DNA of 64,000 nt from contig JAZHDD010000009.1 of NCBI GenBank assembly GCA_036541255.1, positions 1 to 64,000 on the forward strand, in the 5' to 3' direction. Positions 1-9,302 of this stretch are shown here, piece by piece. This DNA comes from Paucidesulfovibrio sp036541255 (GTDB taxonomy: Bacteria; Desulfobacterota; Desulfovibrionia; Desulfovibrionales; Desulfovibrionaceae). The translations under genes were made by a program, and so were the position numbers. A model generated the notes under the pieces. That model worked only from the letters and a program-made list of their open reading frames with translations, did no database searches and was not told the DNA's origin. The stretch's first letter is position 1, and each line of letters begins with the position of its first letter.

Positions 1-656
1 TCCGCGCCGGTGAACGCTCCCTTCACGTGGCCGAACAGGGTGCTTTCCAACAGGGTGGAGGGAATGGAAGCACAGTCCACGACCACGAACGGCCCATGGC
101 TTCTTCTACTGTTGTCGTGCAGGGCGCGGGCGAACAGTTCCTTGCCAGTGCCTGTTTCTCCGGTGATGAGCAGACTCGCGTCGCTGTGCGCCGCCGTACC
201 CAGGCGTTCAAGAGCCTGGCTGATGGCCGGGCCCGTGCCGACGATGTCGCAGCGTTTGAGGAGCAATTCTCTTTCGCTTGTTTCCCTGAGGTTGTCCCGA
301 TATTTCAGCACGCGCTGCAGCGGCAGCAGGATTTTTTTCGGGGAAAGCGGCTTTTGTAGATAGTCCCAGGCTCCGTTGCGGATGGCCAGTTCCGCGCCGT
401 TGGGATCACCCAGCCCCGTGAGGATGATGACTTCGGGAGGTGTGGGCAGCTCCTTGAGTTGCGGCAGGATATCCAGTCCGTTTCCGTCGGGCAGCCGGAT
501 GTCCAGAAAAACCACGTCGAAGTCTTCGGAGAGGTTTTTCTCAAGCCCTTCGCGAATGGAAAGGGCGCACTCGGCGTCGTGGCCGAGGTTGTGCACCAGC
601 TCCATGAGCGCTTCACAGGTCAGGCGGTCGTCATCAATCACCAGGACCTTGGCCAT
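1..656 (-). CDS. Sigma-54-dependent response regulator (NtrC type), partial
   Basis: N-terminal 218 residues of an NtrC-family activator, cut by the window edge. Residues 1-120 are a receiver domain: acidic pocket IDDD at 7-10, phosphoacceptor Asp52 in VVFLDIRLPDG, and Lys102 in the YLQKPLSP turn. The AAA+ domain follows, with Walker A GETGTGK at 166-172 and the sigma-54-contacting GAFTGA loop at 213-218, exactly at the edge. The family activates RNA polymerase-sigma54 by ATP hydrolysis. The start lies 11 bases after the stop of the hybrid kinase, so the kinase-regulator pair is probably cognate. The target promoter is not identifiable here, and the missing C-terminus should carry the Fis-type DNA-binding helix. 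Confidence 0.93.
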   Translation of the reverse strand, partial: MAKVLVIDDDRLTCEALMELVHNLGHDAECALSIREGLEKNLSEDFDVVFLDIRLPDGNGLDILPQLKELPTPPEVIILTGLGDPNGAELAIRNGAWDYLQKPLSPKKILLPLQRVLKYRDNLRETSERELLLKRCDIVGTGPAISQALERLGTAAHSDASLLITGETGTGKELFARALHDNSRRSHGPFVVVDCASIPSTLLESTLFGHVKGAFTGA

Positions 657-667
657 ACATCCGCTCC

Positions 668-3265
668 TTATGTCGTGCTTTCCCGGGCTTCCGCGAGAAG
701 GTCCGGCTTCAAGTATTTTCGTACCGTCAGGGCCAACAGCTTGAGGCTGATGGGTTTTTTCAGATATTCACGTATGCCCAGCGCTGCCGCGGCGCTTTCA
801 TCGAAGCTGTGGCTGTAGCCGCTGCACAGAATGATCGGGATGCCGGGTTTTTCTTCGAGAATCATGCGGGCCAGCTTGTCGCCGCTCAGGCCGGGCATGT
901 TGTAGTCCGTGATGACGAGATCGAAATTTTCAGGCGCGTTCCTGAATGATTGCAGGGCCGTTCTGCTGTCCGTTTCCGAGTGGATCTTGTAGCCCAGATT
1001 GGCGAGAAATTCAGAGCAGGATTTGACCAGCTCGCGTTCATCGTCCACCAGAAGAATACGGCCCGAGCCCTTGGAGATGTCCTGCTGGGCGGCGAGGTTT
1101 GCGGGGCGTGCCTCCTTTTCCTCGATGGTCGGCAGCAGCACCCGGAAAAGCGAGCCTCGACCCAGGGCGCTTTTCACCTGCACGGAGCCGCCCCAGGATT
1201 TCACGATGCCCTCCACGACCGCGAGTCCGAGTCCCGTGCCTTTGCCCGGGTTTTTGGTGGTGAAGAACGGATCGAAAATGCGCTCCATCAGTTCCGGAGC
1301 GATGCCGGAACCCGTGTCGCCGACCTCCAGGGCCAGATAGCGGCCGGGTTTCAGCTGCGGCGTGTTGACGCGGCTTTCCTTGATCTCCTTGGAGTGCAGG
1401 GCCAGGGAGAGCTTGCCGCCTTTTGTTTCCATGGCGTGCGCGGCGTTGGTGCAAAGATTCATGAGCACCTGGTGCACCTGGGTGGGATCGGCGAGCACGA
1501 TGGGTTCCGGGGACTCCAGGTCGTATTCGATGGTAATGGAGGCCGGGAGCGAGGCCTGGAGGAAGTTGACGGTTTCCTTGATGATCGGCCCCACGGTCAG
1601 GGGAGAGACCTCGTCACTGCCTTTTCTGGTAAAGGTCAGGATTTGGTTGACCAAGTCGCGGCCCCGATAGGCTGCGGCAAGGATGGCCGTAACCTTGGGC
1701 TGAAGCGTGGCGTCGGCGTGCAGGTGGAACAGCTCCACCATTTCACCGTTGGCAATGATCACGCCGAGGATGTTGTTGAAGTCGTGGGCGATGCCGCCGG
1801 CCAGAGTACCGAGGGCCTCCATGCGCTGGATGCGTTGTAGTTGGAGGCTTTTTTCATGCAGGGATATCTCGGTGCGTTTGCGCTGGAGCGCCTCTTCAAA
1901 GGCGAACAGGACTTCGGCCAGCAGGGATATCTCGCTGGGGGCGTACTGCGCTCCGCCTCGCGCCACCGTGATGATGCTCAGGTTGGCCCCGGCAAGAATC
2001 TGGAGCGGGACCATGATCACATGGTATTGCCCGTTTTTGTTATTGGGAAGAGACAGTTTAATCACGGAGCCGTTGCGCAGCCGTTCCATCTGGTCGTGGT
2101 CCAAGACCACCTTGTTGATTCTGGAGCTTTCCTCATCGGAAGCCTTGCCGTCTTCTTCCGAGGTCTCGAACGTGGTCAGGAGCACTTTGACAGTGCCTCC
2201 CTTTTCCACCTCGCCCCAAAAGGACTGCTCGCTTGCCGACATGATCTTGGCTTCCTGGAGACAGCGCAGCATGACCTCGCGTTCAGTGCGGCAGTCCAGG
2301 GAACCCAGCAGCACCTTGTTGATGGAGCTGAGCGCCATGGTCCGCTGGGCCACCTGAAGTTTGAGGCTGCGGTTCCAGACCAGCACCAGCACGATGACGC
2401 CGATGCCGATGCCGAGAATGGTCAGCAGCCCCATCCAGAAGGTCCAACTGGTCCAGATGGGCCGATAATGCAGGTTCAGCCACTTTTCTTCGATGGTTTT
2501 GCGCTCATGCGGCAGGATCATGGCCAGCCCCTTGCGCAGGATGCTGCCGAGCATGGGCCTGCTTTTCACCGACGCGATGCGCAGGTCGATGCTGTAGCTG
2601 GTGATGCCAGCGATGCGCAGGTTGCTGATTCGGGCGTTGGCGATATAGCGCGAGGCCAGGGCCATGTCGCAGATCAGCGCGTCCACGTCGCCCACGGCCA
2701 GTGAACGCAGACCGCCGATGTAGCCTCCGTTCATGGGCAGGATGGTGTATTTCCCGGGAAAACGTTCCTTGAGATAGCGTGTGAATTCCGGGGAAACCGT
2801 CACGCCGATGCGCATGCCGTCCAGTTTCTCCAGGGTGAGCTCGCCCTTGAATTCCTTGCGGGTGATGATGGCGGCGGGAACATTGACGTAGGGTTGCGTG
2901 AAGTCGAGATATTCCCTGTTCTCGTCCGTCATTTCCAAAGCGGCGACAACCGAGACCTGGCCGCCCTTGATGCCCCGGAGTACTTCCTCGCGGTTGCTGA
3001 AGCGCACCGGGGTGAATTTCAGGCCGGTTTTTTGATTGACCAGGCGGATGTAATCGGCGCTCAGGCCCTCGTAGCCGTCTTTGGCGCCGAACTCTTCATA
3101 GGGAGGATAATGAAGCGAAACGCCGATGGACACGTCCTTGTTCTGGGCGATCCATTCCTTTTCCTCCTGCGTGAGCGGACTGTGCTCATCGTAGGAACAG
3201 GATGCTGTCACGGCCAGAGCCAGAACGGCCAGGAGCAGGGCGGCGAGTCGCTTCATCAGGGGCAC
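668..3265 (-). CDS. Hybrid histidine kinase with periplasmic SBP_bac_3 sensor and C-terminal receiver
   Basis: An 865-residue membrane sensor kinase. A signal or lipoprotein-like leader (cysteine near residue 23, imperfect lipobox) precedes a family-3 solute-binding domain at about 40-265. A transmembrane helix lies at about 275-300 and a GAF-like region at about 315-460. The HisKA motif GGIAHDFNNILG has the phospho-His at 494, followed by an HATPase domain with the GTGLGLAVV box and a receiver with Asp787 in ITDYNMPG. The start is GTG at 3265 with GGGAG about 10 bases upstream, inside the end of the preceding gene, suggesting translational coupling. An ATG at 3256 is the alternative. The ligand cannot be told from sequence; BvgS/EvgS have a similar sensor layout. 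Confidence 0.93.
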   Translation of the reverse strand: MPLMKRLAALLLAVLALAVTASCSYDEHSPLTQEEKEWIAQNKDVSIGVSLHYPPYEEFGAKDGYEGLSADYIRLVNQKTGLKFTPVRFSNREEVLRGIKGGQVSVVAALEMTDENREYLDFTQPYVNVPAAIITRKEFKGELTLEKLDGMRIGVTVSPEFTRYLKERFPGKYTILPMNGGYIGGLRSLAVGDVDALICDMALASRYIANARISNLRIAGITSYSIDLRIASVKSRPMLGSILRKGLAMILPHERKTIEEKWLNLHYRPIWTSWTFWMGLLTILGIGIGVIVLVLVWNRSLKLQVAQRTMALSSINKVLLGSLDCRTEREVMLRCLQEAKIMSASEQSFWGEVEKGGTVKVLLTTFETSEEDGKASDEESSRINKVVLDHDQMERLRNGSVIKLSLPNNKNGQYHVIMVPLQILAGANLSIITVARGGAQYAPSEISLLAEVLFAFEEALQRKRTEISLHEKSLQLQRIQRMEALGTLAGGIAHDFNNILGVIIANGEMVELFHLHADATLQPKVTAILAAAYRGRDLVNQILTFTRKGSDEVSPLTVGPIIKETVNFLQASLPASITIEYDLESPEPIVLADPTQVHQVLMNLCTNAAHAMETKGGKLSLALHSKEIKESRVNTPQLKPGRYLALEVGDTGSGIAPELMERIFDPFFTTKNPGKGTGLGLAVVEGIVKSWGGSVQVKSALGRGSLFRVLLPTIEEKEARPANLAAQQDISKGSGRILLVDDERELVKSCSEFLANLGYKIHSETDSRTALQSFRNAPENFDLVITDYNMPGLSGDKLARMILEEKPGIPIILCSGYSHSFDESAAAALGIREYLKKPISLKLLALTVRKYLKPDLLAEARESTT

Positions 3266-3271
3266 GTCGTT

Positions 3272-4942
3272 TTATCTCCCGAACGAGCACTTGGGGAAGG
3301 TGCAGTTCGTGCAGCCAAGACACATGCCGCCGTCACCCATTTCCGCAAGGTCGTTTCTCGTGATGTCCACATCCGCCAAAAGCCGCGGCAGCAGAAGGTC
3401 GAGGCTGGTGCGGCGGAAAAACAGGGCGCAGGCCGGGACGCCGAGCAGCCTGGCCGTACCGATTTTGCCGATCAGGGTCATGGCGCCGGGCAGGATGGGA
3501 GCCCCGTACACGAGGTCGTGCGCTCCGGCGTCCACAAGGCCGTGCCGCGTCAGGTCGTCCGGATCAACGGAAAGCCCGGCCGTGGTGATGATCAGATCAC
3601 TCCCTTCCTGCAGCAGGTCCAGGGCCGCGTCGCGGATGGCCTCGCGGCTGTCCGGAGCCAGGACCGCCTTGGAGACCGTGCAGTTGAAGGCGGTCAATTT
3701 GGTGCGGATGATGTCCTCGAAACGGTCTTCGATGACGCCGTTATAGACCTCGTTGCCCGTGATCAGAATGCCGACGTTGGCTTCCTTCATGGGCAGGATT
3801 TCAAAGAGCGGTCCGGACGCGAGCACTTCCTGCGCGCGTTCGAAGTGGTTGCGCTGCATGTACAGGGGGATGGCCCTGGTTCCGGCGATTTCGGCTTCCT
3901 TGCGGACAAGGGTCCAGCCCTTGCGGCAGGCGGCCATGACGCCGGGCGAGAGGTTGAAGGCCCTGAGTCGCTGGTGATCGACGCGCAGCAGTCCATCGTA
4001 TTCCGCCTGCAAAGTCACCTTGCCCTCGTGGGGTTCGCCCTTGGGGACAATGCCTTTTCCGGCCATGGCCTTGCCAAAGGCCTTGGCGCAATCGTCCTCA
4101 TGCACCCAGTCGGCGTCCAGTTCCTCGTCCTGTACAAAGACGTTGCTTTTGCCCATCTGCTGGAGCCGGCAAAGATCGCCGACGTCAAAGGTCTGGCCTT
4201 TCCTGAAGGCCGCGCCCTTGTCTGTGCCGGGGTGAATCTGGGTCATGTCGTGTGCCGCTTCCTTGCCCACGGCTTCCTGGGCGCTCAGGGACCGGACCTG
4301 CTTGGGCAGCGGATAGAGCACGCCCGCATCCGGAGCCGCGCTTTGTGCATAGGGCGATTCGCCGCTGCAGGAGCGGCAGATGGAGCCGTGCACTGCGGGA
4401 TACGCTTCCTTGCACACCGGACACACCGCAATTGCCCCCTTGCTGCGTTTGCCCATCATATGCTGGTTCAAGGTGATGGGAGCCACCGAGAGAATGGCTG
4501 TTCCGGCCATGCCGATCTGGTGCCGGAGCAGGATCGAGTCTTGCTCCTGCTTGGGTTTGCTCTTCAGGAACCATGTGCGGATTTCGGAATCCAGGGGAAT
4601 CTTGTCCAGATCAAGCCAGACCCGAACGCCTTCGCCCGTGGTTTTGTCGTACAGGCTCATGGCGTAAATGCCGAAATTGATGACCCGCATCCAGCCGTTG
4701 CCCACGGTGCAGGGGGTGAGCATTTGTATGGCATCCGGAAGACACCAGGAGGTCTCGGAAATAGCCTCGTACAATACCCCTTCCGGGATATGGCGCTGCG
4801 CTTCGCTGACCATGTAGCCGCCGATGAGCAGGCCCGGGGCCGGGTAGTTGTGAAACAGGCTTGCCATTTCAATGAATTCTTCGAACGTATGTTGGCCGAT
4901 TTTCTGGTAGTCCCCGGTGGGGGCCAAGGTGTCTTTTTTCAC
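3272..4942 (-). CDS. FmdE-family protein fused to MoeA/MogA-like molybdopterin-binding domain
   Basis: A protein of about 556 residues. The first 200 residues match the FmdE family (LFHNYPAPGLLIGGYMV core), followed by a zinc-ribbon-like CPVC...CRSC pair. After a linker with the AAHDMTQIHPG stretch comes a molybdopterin-binding domain of the MoeA/MogA type (ILITGNEVYNG, then TTAGLSVDPDD). The C-terminus is a cysteine cluster CLGCTNCTFPKC. The role is inferred as handling the Mo/W-pterin cofactor; no enzymatic activity is proven for this fusion. GTG at 4942 is chosen because GGAG sits 7 bases upstream; a GTG at 4957 has no ribosome-binding site. It is first in an operon with the hybrid kinase and NtrC-type regulator. 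A close paralogue lies at 23166-24818. Confidence 0.88.
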   Translation of the reverse strand: MKKDTLAPTGDYQKIGQHTFEEFIEMASLFHNYPAPGLLIGGYMVSEAQRHIPEGVLYEAISETSWCLPDAIQMLTPCTVGNGWMRVINFGIYAMSLYDKTTGEGVRVWLDLDKIPLDSEIRTWFLKSKPKQEQDSILLRHQIGMAGTAILSVAPITLNQHMMGKRSKGAIAVCPVCKEAYPAVHGSICRSCSGESPYAQSAAPDAGVLYPLPKQVRSLSAQEAVGKEAAHDMTQIHPGTDKGAAFRKGQTFDVGDLCRLQQMGKSNVFVQDEELDADWVHEDDCAKAFGKAMAGKGIVPKGEPHEGKVTLQAEYDGLLRVDHQRLRAFNLSPGVMAACRKGWTLVRKEAEIAGTRAIPLYMQRNHFERAQEVLASGPLFEILPMKEANVGILITGNEVYNGVIEDRFEDIIRTKLTAFNCTVSKAVLAPDSREAIRDAALDLLQEGSDLIITTAGLSVDPDDLTRHGLVDAGAHDLVYGAPILPGAMTLIGKIGTARLLGVPACALFFRRTSLDLLLPRLLADVDITRNDLAEMGDGGMCLGCTNCTFPKCSFGR

Positions 4943-5066
4943 GAGGGTTCTCCACACTTTAAGGTTATGGGAACGGGAATGTTACAAAGATCATACCAAG
5001 GGGTGTAGCTATTTTTTGTATTATATTATAAGTAATTACAGCATTGCCGGAAAACAGAGGGTACTG

Positions 5067-5129
5067 TATTCCAATAAAACTGGAAAGAAGTATTCCGCTG
5101 GAAAAGGACTATTCCAATAAAGTTGGAAA
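5067..5129. repeat. Three imperfect inverted repeats TATTCC...TGGAAA (candidate operator array)
   Basis: TATTCC occurs at 5067-5072, 5091-5096 and 5110-5115, each followed by TGGAAA at 5081-5086, 5099-5104 and 5124-5129. Each pair forms a dyad; the third is best, with TTCCAA and TTGGAA around five bases. The array sits between two divergent AT-rich promoter candidates. This is the expected position of an operator for the FmdE/kinase operon, the phosphorylase gene, or both. The binding protein is unknown. Confidence 0.5.
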
Positions 5130-5130
5130 A

Positions 5131-5136
5131 TATAAT
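5131..5136 (+). promoter_or_regulatory. Candidate -10 box TATAAT
   Basis: A perfect TATAAT follows the third inverted repeat directly. No good -35 hexamer lies 16-18 bases upstream, where the repeat array sits instead, so an activator-dependent promoter is possible. It would read toward the glycogen phosphorylase gene with a leader of about 250 bases. Confidence 0.35.
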
Positions 5137-5397
5137 TGTCTAGTATTATGGGAGGGTTTGCATCGCAGGGCAAGAATCCTGCGCAAAAAAGTATCCCGGC
5201 GTTCCGGACAAAACCCGGGCCGTGTCTATCCGTTTTCAGACTGCCCCAGCCAACCGAGGGCAGGGTATTGGCCGCCGGGGAGCGCTGCGGACAGGGCGGT
5301 CAGGGCGAATTGTACTTGACGCGGACCGTCCCGGCCTGAGAAATAATCAAGTATCCCCCTGCAAATCTCAATGCCGCCCCGCGGTAAAGGATGCGAC

Positions 5398-7875
5398 ATG
5401 GTCAAAGCCAGAAAGAAAAAGAAGGAGTGCGGCATCGCCCGGTTGCAACAGGTGGAGACCCTGGCCGAGGATATTCGCCGACATGTGCTCTCCAGCCTTG
5501 GCAATGATCCCATGGCCAAGAGCAAGTACCGCTATTTCAATGGGCTGGCGTACAGCGTCAGGGATCGGCTCATCAACATGTGGATCGAGACCCAGCGGAA
5601 TTACTACGACGCCTATGTCAAGCGCGTATATTACCTGTCCATGGAGTTTTTGCCGGGCAGATTTTTGATGAACTATCTGACCAACTTGCAGATGGACGAG
5701 GCCTGCCGTCCCGTGGTGGAGGCCTTGGGCTTCAGCTTGGAAGATCTGGAAGAGGAGGAATGGGATGCCGGGCTGGGCAATGGTGGCCTGGGCCGACTGG
5801 CCTCCTGCTACATGGATTCCATCGCCAGTCTGCGTATTCCCGGCTACGGGTACGGAATAATGTATGATTACGGCATATTCCATCAGACCATCGTCAACGG
5901 ATACCAGGAAGAGGCCTGCGACAACTGGCGGAGGCGCGGCAGCCCCTGGGAGATCGTGCGCCGTGAGAATCCTTACGCCATCAACTTCTATGGCCGCACC
6001 GAAACGTATACGGACGAGGAAGGACGGGACCGTTGCCGCTGGGTGGGCACGGAAAGGGTTATGGCCACCCCCTGCGACATCCTCATCCCCGGTTACGGCG
6101 GCTCCCATGTGACCAACATGCGGCTCTGGGCGGCCCAGTCCAGCGCTGACTTCGATTTCACCGATTTCAACCGGGGCGACTACATCGGGGCCATGGAAGG
6201 CAAGGTGATGAGCGAGAATATCACCAAGGTGCTCTATCCCAATGACAAGATCGAACAGGGCCGCGAACTGCGGCTCAAGCAACAGTATTTCCTGGTGGCC
6301 GCGACCATCCAGGATATCCTGCGTCGGCACGTCAAGCATTACGGCAACATGACTTCCCTGCCCACGGCTGTGGCCGTGCAGCTCAACGATACCCATCCGG
6401 CCATCGCCATTCCCGAACTCATGCGTCTGCTTTTGGACGAGCACGGACTTGGCTGGGACGAAGCCTGGAGTATCTGTAACCAGACCTTCGCCTATACCAA
6501 CCATACGGTGTTGCCCGAAGCTTTGGAAACCTGGCCCGTGGAGTTGGTCGGGCATCTGCTGCCGCGCCACCTGGAGATCATCTACGAAATCAATCGGCGC
6601 TTCCTGGAGCAGGTTGCGGAACAATATCCCGGTGACGAGGCGATTCTGGCCCGCATGTCGCTCATAGGCGAAGGGCCGGTACGCACCGTGCGCATGGCCA
6701 ATCTGGCCATTGTGGGCAGCCACACGGTCAACGGCGTGGCCGAGTTGCACAGCCGGATTCTTAAAGAGAGCCTGTTCAGGGATTTCGATGTGTTCTATCC
6801 GGGCAAGATCGTCAACGTGACCAACGGCATTACCCCGCGCCGCTGGCTGCTCCAGGCCAACCCCGCGCTTTCCGGCCTGATCAATGAGGCCATCGGCACC
6901 GGCTGGGTCTGCGACCTGGAACGGCTCAAGGACCTCGCGCCTCTGGCCGAGGACGCCGCCTTCCGTGAAAAATGGGCCGCAGCAAAATTGGAGAACAAGA
7001 AGCGATTGGCCCGCTACGCCCTGCGCAAGGTGAACATGGGCATCAACCCCCGGACCATGTTCGACGTGCAGGTCAAGCGCATGCACGAATACAAGCGGCA
7101 GTTGCTGAACATCCTGCATGTGGTGGCCCGGTACAACCGCATCAAGGACAATCCCTCGGGCGAGCATGTGGCCCGTACCGTGCTCTTCGGCGGCAAGGCC
7201 GCGCCCGGGTATTATCAGGCCAAGCTGATCATCAAGCTGATCTGCTCCGTGGCCGGACGCATCAATGCCGACCCGGACGTGAGCCGCTGGCTGCGTGTCG
7301 TGTTCCTGCCCAACTATTGCATTTCCCAGGCCGAGAAGATTATTCCGGCAGCGGATCTTTCCGAGCAGATATCCACGGCAGGCATGGAAGCCTCGGGAAC
7401 GGGCAACATGAAGTTCTCGCTCAACGGCGCATTGACCATAGGCACCCTGGACGGGGCCAACGTGGAGATCATGGAGGAGGTCGGCGAGGAGAACATCTTC
7501 ATCTTCGGGCTCAAGGCCCACGAGGTGGCCAATCTGCGTCTGGGGGGCTACGATCCGCGCAGTTTCTACGATACGGACCCGGAATTGCGCCGAGTTATGG
7601 ACATGATCGGTTCGGGCCACTTCGCGCCGGATCAACCCGGATTATTCGCGCCTATTGTCGATTCCCTGCTCAATCATGGCGACTATTACATGCTGCTGGC
7701 AGATTTCCGGGAGTATCTGGATACCCAGGCCCGGGTGGACGAGCTGTTCAAGACCCCTGACGAATGGACGCGCAAGTCCATCTTGAACACGGCCAACATG
7801 GGCAAGTTTTCCAGCGACCGTTCCGTGATGGAATACGTCAAGCGCATCTGGAAGACGCAGCCGTTGGGCAATTGA
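5398..7875 (+). CDS. glgP: Glycogen/starch/maltodextrin phosphorylase
   Basis: A GT35 phosphorylase of about 825 residues, normal full length. It releases glucose 1-phosphate from alpha-1,4-glucans using phosphate and pyridoxal phosphate. The diagnostic PLP segment GTGNMKFSLNGALTIGTLDG is present, with the Schiff-base lysine at about residue 672. The N-terminal YYLSMEFLPGR and GLGNGGLGRLASCYMDS motifs are also intact. ATG 5398 has AAAGGA about 6 bases upstream; an in-frame ATG at 5371 lacks one. It is monocistronic, ending at a hairpin at 7891. The role is mobilisation of storage polyglucose in the cytoplasm; many Desulfovibrio strains accumulate polyglucose, so this fits the inferred host. 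Confidence 0.96.
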   Translation: MVKARKKKKECGIARLQQVETLAEDIRRHVLSSLGNDPMAKSKYRYFNGLAYSVRDRLINMWIETQRNYYDAYVKRVYYLSMEFLPGRFLMNYLTNLQMDEACRPVVEALGFSLEDLEEEEWDAGLGNGGLGRLASCYMDSIASLRIPGYGYGIMYDYGIFHQTIVNGYQEEACDNWRRRGSPWEIVRRENPYAINFYGRTETYTDEEGRDRCRWVGTERVMATPCDILIPGYGGSHVTNMRLWAAQSSADFDFTDFNRGDYIGAMEGKVMSENITKVLYPNDKIEQGRELRLKQQYFLVAATIQDILRRHVKHYGNMTSLPTAVAVQLNDTHPAIAIPELMRLLLDEHGLGWDEAWSICNQTFAYTNHTVLPEALETWPVELVGHLLPRHLEIIYEINRRFLEQVAEQYPGDEAILARMSLIGEGPVRTVRMANLAIVGSHTVNGVAELHSRILKESLFRDFDVFYPGKIVNVTNGITPRRWLLQANPALSGLINEAIGTGWVCDLERLKDLAPLAEDAAFREKWAAAKLENKKRLARYALRKVNMGINPRTMFDVQVKRMHEYKRQLLNILHVVARYNRIKDNPSGEHVARTVLFGGKAAPGYYQAKLIIKLICSVAGRINADPDVSRWLRVVFLPNYCISQAEKIIPAADLSEQISTAGMEASGTGNMKFSLNGALTIGTLDGANVEIMEEVGEENIFIFGLKAHEVANLRLGGYDPRSFYDTDPELRRVMDMIGSGHFAPDQPGLFAPIVDSLLNHGDYYMLLADFREYLDTQARVDELFKTPDEWTRKSILNTANMGKFSSDRSVMEYVKRIWKTQPLGN

Positions 7876-7890
7876 GGCAAAAGGCGGAAG

Positions 7891-7914
7891 CCAGGGAGGT
7901 GTGAGCCTCCCTGG
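7891..7914. terminator. Hairpin between convergent genes
   Basis: A perfect 9-bp stem, CCAGGGAGG (7891-7899) with CCTCCCTGG (7906-7914) and loop TGTGAG, lies between the convergent ends of glgP and the HDOD gene. No U-tract follows, so termination strength is uncertain. Confidence 0.5.
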
Positions 7915-7926
7915 CGGGCGTAATCG

Positions 7927-9171
7927 CTAAGCGGCTTCCTTGTCTGAAGTGAGCAGCAGCCCGGACCAATCCATGGCCGCGGCATAGGCTTTTTTGACCG
8001 TGTCCTGATCCATGCCCAGTCTGCCCGTGAGTTCTTCCAGCGCGGGCCAGTCGCCGTCTTCAAGACAATCCACCAGGTTGAACAAGGGCATGTGCTCGTT
8101 GTTCGGATCGCGCCGCAGGGCATCCTTGAGCTTGGCATCCAGGGGCAGCAGCTCGACCACTTCGGCCATGGGCATGCCCAGGATGGTGTCCAGCAGGGAG
8201 AACATGCCGAGCAGGAACATGGTTTCCGGATTGAAGCCCCAATAATCGTATTCCGTGGTCACCAGTTCCAGGAAGCGCCCGCGCTGCATGGAGAGGATCG
8301 CCAGTTCCTTGGGGCCGTCGTCCTGCCCGGCCATGTCGGCCAAGAGCACGGCCCTGAGCCATTTTTTGAGATGGACCCAGCCAAGCAGCCGGACAGCATG
8401 GTCCACGGAGCCTATTTTTTGGCTCAATCCGAAGGCCGCGCTGTTGAGCAGGGAAAGCAGCCGGAAGCTCACGGCCACGTCGGCTTTGACCGCGGCCGCA
8501 ATGCCTTCCAGGTCCGGGTCGCGTCCTTCCATGACCTTGAGCATGTGCAGCCGGGAGACCTCGTTGGACGAAAGCTTGCGTCCGGGGATCAACTCGGGTT
8601 CTTTGAAAAAAGGTCCCTGAAACAAGGTGAAGCCCAGATTTCTGGCTGTATGGAACTGTTCCTGGGTGCGCACGTTTCTGGCCAGCAACACGGTCTTGCC
8701 GTTGACGCTTTTTCCCGGAGGGATGGCCGCGGAAAAATCAAAAGCCAGAATGTCGGCGGCAGCGGCAGCCTTGGCTGCTTCAGGACCGTTGACGTCGATG
8801 ACGACCTCATAGCCGTCGTCCCTGAGGGCCTTGAGTTTTTTTTGCACCTGCGGGGGCAGGGCCGCGCCCACGGAAAGCCGGAGCACGCCGTTGGCCGCAG
8901 GCAAGGCATGGGGCAAGCCTTCGACCACGCTGCCGGCGTCAAAGGCGACCATGATTTTCTTGCCTCGTTCCATGGCGTCCTGCAGTCCGTAATAGGTGCT
9001 GGAAGACAAGCTTGCCGCCGCGCTTTCCTCCTGCGGGAAGACCTGGAAGATGCCTTGGCGCACCTCGCCGCCGAGAAGTTCATATCCCCAGATGCGGCGA
9101 TCGCCGTCCAGGATGGGTTGCTTGGAAAAAAAGACAGGCTCGTGGGTTGGAGTCTCGGACGTGGTAGTCAT
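7927..9171 (-). CDS. EAL-like/HDOD domain signalling protein (YuxH type)
   Basis: A 414-residue cytoplasmic protein. The first 200 residues resemble a degenerate EAL domain (VFFSKQPILDGDRRIWGYELL is the usual start of YuxH-like proteins). The metal-binding EAL/DDFG residues are not evident, so phosphodiesterase activity is unlikely. Residues of about 205-400 form an HDOD domain (LLSLLNSAAFGLSQKIGSV and the LGWVHLKKWL helix). The family acts in regulation and chemotaxis-like signalling; the specific target is unknown. ATG 9171 has GGAGG 5 bases upstream. It converges with glgP and is divergent from the pseudouridine synthase pair. Confidence 0.85.
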   Translation of the reverse strand: MTTTSETPTHEPVFFSKQPILDGDRRIWGYELLGGEVRQGIFQVFPQEESAAASLSSSTYYGLQDAMERGKKIMVAFDAGSVVEGLPHALPAANGVLRLSVGAALPPQVQKKLKALRDDGYEVVIDVNGPEAAKAAAAADILAFDFSAAIPPGKSVNGKTVLLARNVRTQEQFHTARNLGFTLFQGPFFKEPELIPGRKLSSNEVSRLHMLKVMEGRDPDLEGIAAAVKADVAVSFRLLSLLNSAAFGLSQKIGSVDHAVRLLGWVHLKKWLRAVLLADMAGQDDGPKELAILSMQRGRFLELVTTEYDYWGFNPETMFLLGMFSLLDTILGMPMAEVVELLPLDAKLKDALRRDPNNEHMPLFNLVDCLEDGDWPALEELTGRLGMDQDTVKKAYAAAMDWSGLLLTSDKEAA

Positions 9172-9302
9172 GAAACCTCCGGGGTTGATTCCATGATATA
9201 AAGGGTTCGGGGCAGGCGGTCAACGCGTCGGGCAGGGCTTGGCAACAATTCCCTGCCGGACTTGACCGTGAGTGGCGCTTCCCTTCCGAGTGCGATACCG
9301 CT

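Larger units (their letters stand above)
4943..5397. other. 455-bp intergenic region between divergent operons
   Basis: No gene is supported here. The left half, about 4975-5150, is strikingly AT-rich against the GC-rich background. It holds TATAAT-like boxes facing left (about 5022-5029, complement) and right (5131-5136), and three TTCC/GGAA inverted repeats between them. The right half is GC-rich and contains a small hairpin, CGCAGG 5164-5169 with CCTGCG 5178-5183, that would lie in the glycogen phosphorylase leader. Confidence 0.6.

Noticed and set aside
2894..5008. Long open frame antisense to the FmdE fusion gene
   Set aside because: Composition typical of a high-GC shadow; no domain or ribosome-binding site; the opposite strand has clear FmdE and pterin motifs.
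4943..5397. Sigma-54 promoter for the NtrC-type regulator of this operon
   Set aside because: No GG-N10-GC pair in a TGGCAC/TTGC context was found on either strand.
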